NCBI GenBank assembly: GCA_032622095.1
Contig: CP136069.1
Location: forward strand, 160,323,043-160,387,042
Reading direction: 5' to 3'
Length of the DNA: 64,000 nt
DNA from: Siphonodentalium dalli
Lineage: Eukaryota; Mollusca; Scaphopoda; Gadilida; Siphonodentaliidae
The first letter of the stretch is position 1; every line of letters starts with the position of its first letter. The translations under genes were made by a program, and so were the position numbers. Shown piece after piece: positions 49,701-57,549 of the stretch. A model generated the notes under the pieces. The model saw only the letters and a program-made list of their open reading frames with translations. It searched no databases and was not told the origin of the DNA.

Positions 49701-52700
49701 AATGACAAACATACAGACAAACATACAGACAGACAGACAGACAGAGGTCTTCAAAATATATATGAGATGAACAAGGAATGACAGAAATCTTTCCCCAAAT
49801 GTATATACTTTTTTGCAGATCGTGTGATATGATAATTTTTTATAAATAAATCGGATGTGATGTTATAAGGAAAATGACTTTGTGGTCTCGTACATGTGCA
49901 TATGTATATATATACATCTCTATTCCGGGGACGTGGCGAACGGGTCCCGAGTGGGGTGTCCACTACAGAAATTGCACCCATGGTTTTCCGATTTACACCG
50001 CTCCCTTGGGTCCCAATTTTTCGACTGGGCAGCCCCCAAAACATTCTATTACTTTGATATTGAAGGAATTCCAATTTCACCCTTATTTTGGTGGTCTAAT
50101 TTGTACCCTTTGAGTTGCAATTTTTCGACTATAGTCAAACCCAAAATGTCTGACTATCGTTTCGAATTGTTTGTTGCCATTGAGTTGGAATTTTTCAACT
50201 GGAGTCTGGGACCATAAAAATAGATACATTTTCATGATTCCCATCGACAATATTTTAGTTTAGCGCCATTCCTTCGGGGAAATCTCATGCGACTTCCCCG
50301 TCGAGAACATTTTGGGCTGAATTGGAATCGTTCGCAATGTTTCCACCACACAAATGCAAAATATGTTCACAGGGTTTGAGATGTACGCGTATATCCCCAG
50401 AACAAGACTACACAATGTCCATTGGTAACATATACGGCAATCAACTGTATGTCCCTTCCATTATACCAACTGGTGTGTCAGCCTATGATTAAATCTTTGG
50501 CACATATCTTCCTATTTACATGTGTGAACTTTCTTCAATTTGCACCCAAAAGGTCGTCAACAGATTGACCGAATAAGTAGTATTTAGACAACTGTTCGTA
50601 TATTTCAACACATTCTGGGGAGCATTGGCGTTACTTCGCCAATTCATCTAATCGTCGTACCTGGTGTCGCACCCATGCATCGATTGTCCACGCACTGACA
50701 TCGGTGAATGTTGATGTTGGCACATTCATTAATTCTAACCAATCACACGTGTGTGACATCTCACAAGCATTCTGGTGACCATACGAGTAGAACACACAAT
50801 CTCCAACAAGAACAATTGACATCTCTCGATCAACAATCATATCATTGGTGCTCATGAACAAATCTCCTGCCAATATATCGACGTTCAGATCGTCCACACC
50901 CAACGCATCTAAGTAGAACAGGGAGCCACCGCGAGTTAGTGTTAGATTTGTGTGACCAACAACAGGAACCAGCGATCCGTATTCGACATGTATAGTGGTC
51001 TGTTGTGCTTTGTCGATAGATACATCCCAGTCTTGAGCCAGCATGCGATGAATTAAGTTATTTCCTGGCCTGACTTAAGTGACACACACGATGTTATTGT
51101 CGTAGTACAAGTCGATCCGTGGTGAAACGTTACCGAGCGTGCATCTCACATTCGCATCGTCGCTGTCAGATAACAAGTCAGCTCCGAAACTGTTACTCTG
51201 CATACATTTCACATTCATATGGTCTTTTTCTCTTGCATATATTAAGTCAGCTTTGTGTGTATTATCCCGCGAACAGATCACGCTCGAATGGTCGTTGCCT
51301 CTGTCAGATAACACGTCAGCTCTGAAAGTGTTGTCCTGCATACATTTCACACTCATATGGTCTTTTTCTCTTTCAGATATTAAGTCAGCTTTGTGTGTAT
51401 TATCCCGCGAACAGATCACGCTTGAACGGTCGTTGCCTCTATCAGATAACACGTCAACTCTGAAAGTGTTATCCTTCATACATTTCACACTCATGTGGTC
51501 TTTTTCTCTGTCAGATATTAAGTCAGCTCTGTCACATTCATAAAGATCACTCCCTCCAGTTGATATGATTGCAGTGTCTCGTGAAATCTGGTCCGAGCTC
51601 ATACCATCAAATGTTTCTTTCTCTCCTATCTGCCCATGTGTAGACGGTGACAAAATAAATAAGTTGTATGAAAGCATGTACATGTGCTATGATTTTTCTT
51701 GATAGATTGGTTGAAACCACTAGCTGCAACGTCTGTACACGAGACATTTATTTCACCGTGATCCACAGCCAATTTCTCTTCTCCAGATGGCTCTAACCAT
51801 TTTTGTTCAGCCGCATGAAACCCAAAATGCAACTGGATCATCTCCCAAATACTTTCCATTGACGTTGACCTTTTAATGCTTGAGTAGAAAGCAATCATAG
51901 ACAATATATTGCGATCTGACCCAGCATCAACTCTAAGAGAGTGGCCTTCTGACTCCCACTTCGACGACTGTCTGTTGGCACGCTATCATCATCATCATCA
52001 TCATCAGCAACAAGGCCTCTGAGTGGCTTGACATTGGTTTTCATCAAGTACGTAGTGCCTTCAACTAAGAATAGTTCTAAATTGTCGTCCATTGATAGTG
52101 ATCGTACGATGGTACTTCGCCACTCACTAATTGAAGTTATAATGGGTGCTAATGCCATGCTCTCTATAGTGGTACGTCGCGAAAGTCGGACCACGTGGCA
52201 GTTCCGAAATGAAACACCCAATTGAAAGAATACTTTTCAGCGGAATTCCCCGTCGGTACGCTGCTGCGTCGAAAATATGCAATGTGGTTCCCCCGACTCC
52301 AACATGTGGACTGTCACTTCTTTGTTTAATGTAACGGAGACGAAGGTTTTATATCCCACCGCTGCCACAACGCCATTACTTCAGTAGTTACATAGTCGGA
52401 TAACCAACACAGATGACAACATTCGATCAAATGAGTATTTATTAGAACGAGACAATAATACACGCGGTCAAGATTTCATTGATTTCCGGGTTCGTATAGC
52501 GACAATCACAGGGAACATGGTCCAAACGCTACGCGTGACTTTCAATGGGATATTAAGCTAGCCACACATGCTTGCGTATGCGTATGGTGCGTTGCGTTAT
52601 TTTTATCGCATGCGATTGTCGGACGGAAAATCAAATAGAAATGCACGGGCACCCACACATGCATGCGGTTCCGATGCGAAACTATTCTGACGCTCCGAAT

Positions 52701-54577
52701 GCCTCCGATTTTTATCGGACCGAAAATACTCGTATTTTCCATCCGATAGAAATCGTCGCTCCGTTTGCGTTCGCATGTAAATCCATGGTGAAGTGACTGA
52801 AACGATCACTATCGGACAACGTTCGCATGACTCCAACGGCACAACGAACGGATCCGACGAACGGATCCGATTATTTTCGCATGTGTGGCTAGCTTTAAGG
52901 TATCCAAAATACGACATCGTACAGTTTGTGAGCAAACGTGACGTGTTTTAGCACGAAAATAGGAAGTTCAACTTTAATTTGCGAGAGAACTAGACACGAC
53001 ACTGAAACCAAATTGGTACGAACGTGTAGCGGAACACACCGTTCACCGAGGCAGGCTGGCCCCCGGGCTGGAATTTTTACAGAATTGAAAGAAAACTTGA
53101 CAATATACGTACAGTAGTAAGTCTGAGGTGAGCGGATTTTGTTTATAACAGTTTACCGCAAACCAGCGTTCACTTCCGTCCAAAATCAATATAGACTTAC
53201 TGGCACCAAATGCAAAGAAAATGGCGAGTATTCGGAAGAAGGTGTTCTTCTTCATGTTTTCGTTGAATGAAGTCACAATAACCAACAGGAAACAACACAA
53301 ACCAGCTATCATCCCGAGCACTTCCATGGCCCTCACAGCAACATACCATGGGAGCTCCCCTATAAGTAAACGGGAAACAATATATAGCGCTCAATGTGGC
53401 TGCACGGTGGGGTCATCTGAGGCTCTGGTAACAAGAGGGGTGTCACCCCTATCTACATATGCACCATGAATCCCGGGTAACAAGCAGTTAACAGAGAGGA
53501 ATTCAAATAATACAAGAATACACATATTTCGAAAAACAAGAATCCTGGTTCTTGATATTTACACTGAATATGAAGAAGTATACACCATTCGTCTTTATAC
53601 ATGGGGAACTAGGAATGTACCAAATTACAGTTAGGATCAAGCACAGTGGCTTGTAACGTGCTCCGCTACCCCCCCCCCCACACATGCAAGGTGGGGTACT
53701 GCCACCGTACTGGGCATTGGAGCGCTTTACAAGTCCCCATAATCTGTGTTCCAGTAATAATATGTCAATGGGTATGATCACTTGGCAAAAATTAAAACTA
53801 AATTTCCCTCAATCACTTTAAAATCCCTTTCATATTATAGATTTTATTAACTTGGGTTAGTTTAATATCATAATTTTGACAAACCTGTGAATAATTTACT
53901 TCTTTCTCTTTCCATTGTTGAATAAATGGCAATTTAATATATATCGCAATTGAATAAATAAATAAATAGATAAAGTGACTAATTGCAAGTGAATAAATAT
54001 ATTTTCGATAATCTTTCATTTCATGGGGAGCACCATGTTGTATTGTTGACAAATGAGCGCGAGCCCTACATAAACCAATCATCGCTCAGTATTATAATCA
54101 AGGTCAGGTCTAATGAATATTAAATTAATGAATATATTAATGAATATTAAAATGACCTGACCTTGTGTGAATGCGTAAAAAATTAAATACAAATCAGAAT
54201 TATCGACAGATTTAGCCTCTATAAAAAAAATGTTACTGACGATGTGTTGATTTGTATGAGGAAATGGAGTCGTATATATATATATATGGGCGGACGGACA
54301 CCGCTCATTTTCAATCCCACGATTTATGTTTCGAGGGACAAAACACGTTATAGGCATGCATATATGGCTATACATGTATATGTATATAATATAGTAATTG
54401 CATAAAGTATGGCATCATACCGTGCGTTGATGTACATCGCCGGAAAATTTTACAGTGTTGCCAGAGTCCGTAATTGAAATAGCTGTATCTAGTCCAGAAC
54501 GGTAAAGCAACTGCAAGTATCTGTACCAGCAGTCCGAATCCTGCAATTCCAGTCACACAAATTTCTTGAATGCCCAT
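33355..54577 (-). CDS. Claudin/PMP22-superfamily four-transmembrane protein (3 exons)
   Basis: The coding sequence joins 54577-54421, 53359-53201 and 33557-33355 on the minus strand, giving 172 residues, within the usual size for PMP22/claudin proteins (about 160-230). Residues 1-28 hold a first membrane segment. The first extracellular loop has the family signature: W29, then GLW at 37-39, C42 and C48. Membrane segments follow at about 60-82, 94-118 and 126-152, ending in a short cytoplasmic tail (QRKRN, then a Ser/Thr/Gln-rich end). Both introns are phase 1 and the split codons join to Gly53 and Thr106. Donor sites are G|GTATGA and A|GTAAGT; acceptors are CTTATAG and TTTTTCTCTGCAG. The family works in cell-cell junctions or membrane organisation; the exact ligand or partner cannot be told. 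Start chosen: ATG at 54577, directly before the first hydrophobic segment. The first extracellular loop is shorter than in classical claudins, so a claudin-like/PMP22 label is safer than true claudin. Intron 2 (19.6 kb) is packed with transposons. Confidence 0.85.
33902..34066 (+). CDS. Exon-like open segment, copy 1 (captured terminal exon?)
   Basis: After TATAG, a 54-codon frame runs from AATCACGGA to a TAA. It begins NHGTKWFPIGDSVNVSAKFT and includes HTSDVYPARLTPVDHENARK. About 130 bases downstream lies AATAAA (34198-34203), and the whole block up to about 34318 is duplicated at 35187-35650. I do not recognise the protein. The open frame, acceptor-like AG and AATAAA suggest the last exon and 3' untranslated region of an unknown gene, picked up by a Helitron-like unit. 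It could equally be repeat sequence with a chance frame. Confidence 0.35.
   Translation, partial: NHGTKWFPIGDSVNVSAKFTELKPAGHTSDVYPARLTPVDHENARKIIGHMFTF
35193..35357 (+). CDS. Exon-like open segment, copy 2
   Basis: Same 54-codon frame as 33902-34066. Five base differences fall in the coding part, three of them silent; the two replacements are Ser to Arg and Met to Val. It is preceded by TTTGTCTTATAG, a better acceptor than in copy 1. The downstream block contains extra insertions of about 28 and 14 bases compared with copy 1 but keeps AATAAA. A 23-base piece of the same frame (TTCCCATAGGCGACAGTG region) also sits at about 54860. Confidence 0.35.
   Translation, partial: NHGTKWFPIGDRVNVSAKFTELKPAGHTSDVYPARLTPVDHENARKIIGHVFTF
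36125..38083 (-). mobile_element. Helitron-like unit A1 with inserted tandem repeat
   Basis: Starts on the plus strand with CTAGCAGGTTAGCCCGCC and the family A hairpin, and ends TATATAGTAGA, directly abutting the next unit. Several copies of the word GCAAGTTTGAGCTCAATCGG lie inside (36330-36600). A separate element (about 36798-38075) has been inserted near its 5' end, splitting the normal CTCAAAATATATAG terminus. Confidence 0.65.
36900..38022. repeat. Tandem array, six units of about 173 bases, then (CGGA)n
   Basis: Units start near 36917, 37089, 37260, 37436, 37609 and 37783. Each contains ATAAACAAAGATGAATAACT, TGGAACCCTCTATTTAATG, GTGAACATCCATACC and GAGATCC blocks. The array leads into GGACGCACGCACGGACG and CGGACGGACGG repeats and ends at a T-run/GGGGGTATA palindrome (about 38039-38068). 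Minus-strand open frames of 115-127 codons across it are repeat artefacts: unit length is not a multiple of three. Related units are at 28140-28640. Confidence 0.8.
38084..39176 (-). mobile_element. Helitron-like unit A2 with a 290-bp internal duplication
   Basis: Family A hairpin at the left, TATATACGGAGTTCTCAAAA terminus at the right. A 290-base block from ACCCCGAAGAGCAAG (38391) repeats at 38681. It contains CATTTGTGGGTACCCG, GGTGAAGATCACCTAGG and two GCTCTTTA motifs. Confidence 0.65.
39177..39709 (-). mobile_element. Helitron-like unit A3 (short)
   Basis: 533 bases. CTAG plus hairpin at the left; AC/AT microsatellite and AGTCTCAAAATATATAGTA at the right. It is joined to A4 without spacer bases, with the final GA lost at this junction. 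It includes the CGCTCTTTATAGAGATGCG block. Confidence 0.65.
39710..40752 (-). mobile_element. Helitron-like unit A4
   Basis: 1043 bases, nearly identical to A5. It holds a plus-strand frame (39904-40203) that recurs in shorter form in A5 (LLLASRLPE, SHIAENVYLVISLLL); I see no family resemblance and treat it as chance within a young duplicate. The ends are as in the other family A units. Confidence 0.7.
40753..41808 (-). mobile_element. Helitron-like unit A5
   Basis: 1056 bases, a recent tandem sister of A4 with few substitutions and small indels. The right terminus AGTCTCAAAATATATAGTAT then AGA abuts the CTAG of B1. Confidence 0.7.
41809..42415 (-). mobile_element. Helitron-like unit B1
   Basis: Begins CTAGAAGGTGACCCGACTTC with hairpin CCCG-AC-TTC-GT-CCGGG. 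The right terminus on the minus strand reads TCTATTATATATTTTGGAAG after CA-rich repeats. It has four internal GACCTTGAATTGACC/GGTCAAGGTCA-type repeats and the word CAAGTTTCATCGAAATC. The 226-codon minus frame (41711-42391) crosses the unit border, so it is not a gene. Confidence 0.7.
42416..43411 (-). mobile_element. Helitron-like unit B2
   Basis: Same 3' hairpin and right terminus as B1. The middle (42680-43200) is unique AT-rich DNA, apparently extra cargo. Its right end directly abuts C1. Confidence 0.65.
43412..43972 (-). mobile_element. Helitron-like unit C1
   Basis: Begins CTAGCCGATGAGCCCGACG with hairpin GCCCG-AC-GTT-GT-CCGGGC. Internal modules of about 120 bases (CAAATTTCAAGTCGATAGC, CCGTTTCCGAGATCT, TGCGCATGCGCGAAGC) are repeated two to three times. 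The right terminus on the minus strand is TCTCATATATATTTTGAAGA. Confidence 0.7.
43973..44425 (-). mobile_element. Helitron-like unit C2, end of the array
   Basis: Same ends as C1, followed by T. It has inserted into, or next to, the right half of a TTAA MITE (44426-44533). Confidence 0.7.
44426..44533. mobile_element. Right-end fragment of TTAA MITE
   Basis: Contains TAAAACCGTATATCAAGGCA and CTCGAAAATCAGATCGGCC, matching the right third of 22886-23332. The left part is cut off by the Helitron-like array. Confidence 0.6.
44534..44886. mobile_element. TTAA MITE (AGGCCCACTTAATTTTCGA family), internally deleted
   Basis: Left end TTTAAATGTCCACTTAATTT, right end CTCGAAAATTAAATGGGCC then TTTAA. 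Shorter than its sisters because part of the middle is missing. Confidence 0.65.
44890..45860. other. Intronic DNA, no gene recognised
   Basis: Within the claudin-like gene's intron 2. A 34-base unit (ATATTATGTGAACGATATCG) is repeated twice at about 45529-45590. Otherwise nothing supported. Confidence 0.4.
45863..45955. repeat. 31-bp minisatellite, three perfect copies
   Basis: Unit CACGCGACGATTTGCCTGCG plus ATGGCCGCCTG, with starts at 45863, 45894 and 45925. GC-rich compared with its surroundings. Confidence 0.85.
46025..46745 (+). repeat. Inverted duplicate of intron 2 start (arm 1)
   Basis: The plus strand here aligns with the minus strand of 52490-53180. Shared blocks in order include GGAAGTGAACGCTGG, TACGTATATTGTCA, GTGTTCCGCTAC, GTCTAGTTCTCTCG and GTCACGCGTAGCGTTTGGAC. 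Arm 1 is interrupted by the piggyBac-type MITE at 46319-46636. In arm 2 that junction is unoccupied, apart from a short difference. Confidence 0.8.
46319..46636. mobile_element. piggyBac-type MITE with half palindrome
   Basis: TTAA at 46315-46318 then CCCTTTCAGTGCCAGG; right end GTGGCACTGAAAGGG then TTAA at 46637-46640. Subterminal GGGCCGATGAGATCGGCC matches 16003-16244. It keeps only the left half of the palindromic core (about 46356-46387). Its absence from the paralogous arm confirms insertion. Confidence 0.8.
46772..47095. repeat. 36-bp minisatellite, about nine copies
   Basis: Unit GTAAAATCTGCCAAACAGAC plus ATTGAACGCCTGGTAT; the first two units are shorter. Because 36 is a multiple of three, several frames stay open and give 12-residue repeats on both strands (CKICQTDIERLV on plus, CLFGRFYIPGVQ on minus). 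The absence of a start or splice context and the equally open opposite strand argue against coding. Confidence 0.85.
47100..48370. other. Intronic DNA, no gene recognised
   Basis: AT-rich non-coding sequence with a short CTCTCTCT run near 48090. Confidence 0.4.
48375..48433 (+). repeat. Inverted repeat arm flanking the second Helitron-like array
   Basis: GATCTGCAAAAATACATATT and GTCTGTCATTCCTTGTTCA pair with the reverse complement of 49768-49832 (TGAACAAGGAATGACAGAAA, TTTTGCAGATCGTG). The arms belong to a foldback element into whose loop the Helitron-like units inserted. Confidence 0.65.
48488..49201 (-). mobile_element. Helitron-like unit C3
   Basis: CTAGCCGATGAGCCCGACG hairpin at the left, with a second partial copy of it about 65 bases in. 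Five or so internal modules (CCGTTTCCGAGATCT, GGCGTCGCACGGGCTCGGCG, TTCGTATCCGGGGCAAGATA) follow, then ACCAAGTTTGGTCTCGATCG and the CAGACAGACA repeat. It is joined directly to C4. The 152-codon frame across the modules is a repeat artefact. Confidence 0.7.
49202..49767 (-). mobile_element. Helitron-like unit C4
   Basis: Same termini as C1-C3; the right terminus AAAATATATATGAGA is followed by T, giving the A|T target expected for Helitrons. Internal modules are as in C3. Confidence 0.7.
49833..50625. other. Intronic DNA with degraded repeat
   Basis: Around 49930-50220 the phrase AATTTTTCGACT/TGGAATTTTTCAACT recurs with changing spacers, suggesting an old repeat. No supported gene. Confidence 0.35.
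50631..52221 (-). pseudogene. LTR-retrotransposon gag-protease remnant (Gypsy-like)
   Basis: Four minus-strand frames are collinear. 52221-51895 and 51904-51626 resemble a gag region (EWRSTIVRSLSMDDNLELFL, ATLLELMLGQIA, then SMESIWEMIQLHFGF). 51683-51075 carries tandem Cys-Asn-Asp repeats. 50631-51044 has the flap and late part of a retropepsin-like domain (LNVDILAGDLFMSTNDMIVD, a pattern typical of Gypsy-type polyproteins). It is broken by two frame changes (between the first and second and the second and third frames) and a stop just before the protease part, where the catalytic motif should be. Reverse transcriptase and integrase are absent, and no matching LTR pair was found. It lies in intron 2 in the same orientation as the gene. 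Confidence 0.65.
51110..51545 (-). repeat. Tandem 66-residue-type repeat in the retroelement remnant
   Basis: About 2.5 units of a double repeat: DHMSVKCMQDNTFRADVLSD alternating with SSVICSRDNTHKADLISERE. The repeated DNA words are TATGGTCTTTTTCTCT, GTTGTCCTGCATACATTTCA and GAACAGATCACGCT. The repeat keeps the frame and its Cys spacing, so it probably expanded while the element still coded. Confidence 0.7.
52490..53180 (-). repeat. Inverted duplicate of intron 2 start (arm 2)
   Basis: Begins within about 20 bases of the exon 2 donor and aligns, inverted, with 46025-46745. It is interrupted by the TTAA MITE at 52557-52894; arm 1 shows the empty site (GATGCCTTAATATAAC) with a single TTAA. Confidence 0.8.
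52557..52894. mobile_element. TTAA-flanked MITE (GCTAGCCACACATGC family)
   Basis: TTAA at 52553-52556 then GCTAGCCACACATGC; right end GCATGTGTGGCTAGC then TTAA at 52895-52898. The interior is rich in short inverted words (ACGGATCCGA, CGATTTTTATCGG). The paralogous arm at about 46660 has one TTAA and no insert, which proves the borders and target duplication. Confidence 0.8.
53201..53359 (-). CDS. Claudin-like gene, exon 2
   Basis: 159 bases between acceptor TTTACTTATAG and donor GTAAGT. Encodes ELPWYVAVRAMEVLGMIAGL and the rest of the second helix, a charged turn (NENMKKNTFFR) and the start of the third helix. Confidence 0.85.
53360..54420 (-). other. Intron 1 of the claudin-like gene
   Basis: 1061 bases between donor GTATGA and acceptor CTTATAG (minus strand). 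It contains a hairpin at 54099-54165 (AAGGTCAGGTC and its complement around ATGAATATTAA-rich arms) and a short C run near 53671. Confidence 0.75.
54421..54577 (-). CDS. Claudin-like gene, exon 1
   Basis: 157 coding bases from the ATG to the phase-1 donor. Encodes the first membrane helix (ICVTGIAGFGLLVQILAVAL), the W of the first loop and the GLWQHC...C motif. The same frame remains open upstream to about 54664, without an ATG. Confidence 0.82.
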
Positions 54578-54669
54578 TCTCAGTAAAACCCAATACCCCG
54601 ATTCGCAATAATCCGCCTTGTTTGTTGAGACCAGAAATTTATCCTTACGTCTCCACAAAGACACATACC

Positions 54670-55300
54670 CGCTCTCTGCACAAGATGATCATAACAGTGT
54701 GCATCGTATATATATAGCACAGCGCGATGAAGAGTAAATTGTTTTCACACACACACGCAGAACTGTGGCAGAATCCAATTTAATAAGCACAGATAATATA
54801 TGGATGTATCGCAAGAATCGCAGTTAGAGTTATTCTAGGTTACAAACACCTAATTATTTCCCATAGGCGACAGTGTTAAAATAGAAGTCCCGCCGGCCAT
54901 GGGTTAAGCCTATTTGAAATTCAAGTGGTCAATTTTCCCTTAGAACGTCATCCGCTGCAACAGACTGTGACGTCAAACGCGCCCTTTTCGGTATTGTTTT
55001 CAAACGATAATCTTGCATTTCCACAACTACCCCATTTACTTCACAAAAATCAGCAGCATAAAAATACCCAGATCCCTTCCATGACATCGGGACCCCACCA
55101 GACTCTTCCTGGACATCCAAACATGCATTATCGCCATATTTACGTAGGCTATGATTTTATGTTCCCGCTTAGGGATATTTCCCTCAATGATAATCAGACC
55201 AATCAGCAGCCAGATTTGTTTTTAATGCTGACTCGAGAGTGGAACTCTATATAATTAGTTGCTTGTAACCTCTCCGTTTAGGGTACTACGTCCATACGTT
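54670..55300. other. Upstream region of the claudin-like gene
   Basis: Should hold the promoter and any 5' untranslated exon; no TATA box or initiator can be pinned down. The plus frame 54925-55254 (109 codons) follows an acceptor-like TTTTCCCTTAG but shows no domain. TTTCCCATAGGCGACAGTGT at about 54859 is a fragment of the exon-like segment at 33902. Confidence 0.35.
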
Positions 55301-55302
55301 TA

Positions 55303-55620
55303 AAGGTCCACTTAATTTTCGAATCCCCAGATCATATTATATACAATATATATTCATCCAGAATACAGAACCGCTGTGGCATTGGAGTGTCCACCAAGTG
55401 ATAGAGATTCTCACATTCACAACAAGACTTCTCCCTTTATTTGCCCCGAAAGCATAACAATTATAAACTAAGAATCGTTCCACTTCCATGGAGAATAATA
55501 CTGGCTGTACAGTCCAGATCAAAATTAAGCGCAGAACACATGTCAATACCTTGACAAAAACAACGTGTTCAGTTTTATTCAACTGGATAAGTTGATAATA
55601 CATTTTATTATACGCTCAAC
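55303..55620. mobile_element. Rearranged TTAA MITE fragment
   Basis: Begins TTTAAAGGTCCACTTAATTT then CGAATCCCCAGATCATATTA as in 44534. It then runs into an inverted piece of the same family (AACTGGATAAGTTGATAATA is the complement of the TTATCAACTTATCC block at 22980). A possible right end, TCGAAAATTAAGTTGACC then TTTAA, sits at about 56801-56822; whether it belongs to the same insertion is uncertain. Confidence 0.5.
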
Positions 55621-55624
55621 GGTG

Positions 55625-56910
55625 AATTATATAGAAACAACGCATTTAGATAAATATCGATATCACCCAGAAGGGGATATAGAAGAATATACTTTCACAC
55701 TAGCTCGCGCGTGCGATCGATTCACTTGCGTGAACTAATGCCGGAATATTACAAAATACACGCGCATCAATAGAGTAATCTTTCCTCTTCTATACTTTGT
55801 ACGTCTGCTTTGCGGAAAATATGGAACAACACTCGTCGGAGATTATCTTTGGGGAAATTTCCAATTAGATGAAAAATTTCACTTGAGCAGTTATTTAAGG
55901 AGATTGATGAGCATTCGTCAAAACCGGATCAGTTTCTTGTGCTGGTGATGCTGGAAGTGTAACTGAGTTGGACCCTGGGTCTAGCAGTAGCATTTTGTTT
56001 GATGAAATCGACGGAATTAACCATGTCATCACTGCACCTTCAAGTTCAGCTTCAGCTCCTTCCGCAAACAGTGTTGGAAACCAGAGAAGAATAGAATGAT
56101 AGAGGAAATCCACCGAATGAACTTTGTGAACTCATTTCTGAATTCCTGTTGTCGGTTCGGAAGAAGGACGGCTGTGAATTTGAGCCAAAAACTGCGCGCT
56201 TAGGCCCGTTTTATATATACGTCGCGCCAAACACGGGTCGTGCTATCTTCACCTGACTCGACATTGGCGCGTCTCTGGTTCGTGTTACGTTTGTTTGATT
56301 TATACGTCGAGCCAGCTGGCACATGCTGTAATCGTATATTTCGAACAATTTCAGCATTTCTGATACAAATCGTGCGTTGTGAAACCAAAACAAAACTCTA
56401 GCGACATTTTTGGTAGTCAAATTAAAGATAATGGCTGGGTATATTTTGACGGGATTTTTGAATTGCTGTTTAGTGGGAACTTAAATAGATGCGTTGAATC
56501 GGGAAACTAAAGAAACTAGTGTACTGTTCAGTTGGTCTTTAACCATATATAGTAGCATTAGTATAATTCTATTATGAAGTATTATATCTGAATGTGACCC
56601 GGTTATAATGGGTAATATTTAATGGATGGCCATTCATGAGAACATAATTCATTGTGATGCATTTTGAAATACAACAGAGATAACTGACAGCAATCAGCTC
56701 GTTCGTGGCTCGAATCAAGGTTAAATGAAGCCGGTCGTTTTTACAAATGATCATTTATATATGCACAGCACGCGTATGATAAATAATGCTAGCTGGGGTA
56801 TCGAAAATTAAGTTGACCTTTAACGTTCCACGTCATCAAATATATGCTTCATCAATGCATGATTATAGCATTGCTTTTCATTTTGCATGACAGTCGTTAT
56901 ATTTTTATAC
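55625..56910. other. No gene recognised
   Basis: Short decayed frames near 55895-56113 and 56200-56420 (minus) overlap plus-strand frames with stops. I could not assign any to a family. The right edge holds the MITE end mentioned for 55303. Confidence 0.35.
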
Positions 56911-56914
56911 CCCA

Positions 56915-57290
56915 CCCTCAATGAGAATGGGGGATACTCGATTGACCTCATCCGTCCGTCCATCAAGCCGTCGTCCGTCACACTTTTGAGTACCTTCATG
57001 GTGTAATCATCTCCTCCTACAGATTTCATCCCAGAGATGTTAAACTTCAGAATATTGTTGCCCATATATTGAAGATGTGCAACATGTATATATATAGATG
57101 ACGGACAAATTATTTTTTGACGGAATTATTAACCCTTTCGAATTAGAACATTTCAACATTTTTTTTAATTTCTTCAACAAAGCGACATCGACTTGCCACG
57201 TTGTCGGTGGGACACTGTGGTCGGCTGACCTTTTATTTTGCAAAAAGTTACCTCAAATGTCAATCTTTCAGATAAAATAAAATGTCGGAC
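56915..57290. repeat. Interspersed repeat with (GTCC)n, copy 2
   Basis: TATACCCCACCCTCAATGAG then CCGTCCGTCCATCAAGCCGT, GAGTACCTTCATGGTGTAAT and GAAGATGTGCAACATGTATA, collinear with 24534-25250. Both copies continue into TTTTGACGGA and TTATTAACCCTTTCG. Confidence 0.6.
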
Positions 57291-57549
57291 CTGGTAATTA
57301 TGTTGTAAACAGCCTATGGAAAACATTTACACCAGGGTAAACATTAGTCCAAGTCTTCTCGTACTAAAACCAGCTAAGATATTTTGATGGCGAGATGCTG
57401 GTATTTAGTCCGAGATCGCGCACATAGCCTTCTTATGACACAAGTTAAGCGTTTAAGGATGGACCCATAAAATGGTGTAAATTAAAATACGAATTTCCTT
57501 GTACAAGTTGATATGGTTGCAACCGTCTTGCAACCATATCAAGACGGTT

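Noticed and set aside
54925-55254. 109-codon plus-strand frame after an acceptor-like TTTTCCCTTAG
   Set aside because: Composition is rich in Pro, Gln, Asn and His, without a domain. The opposite strand is also partly open; insufficient evidence.
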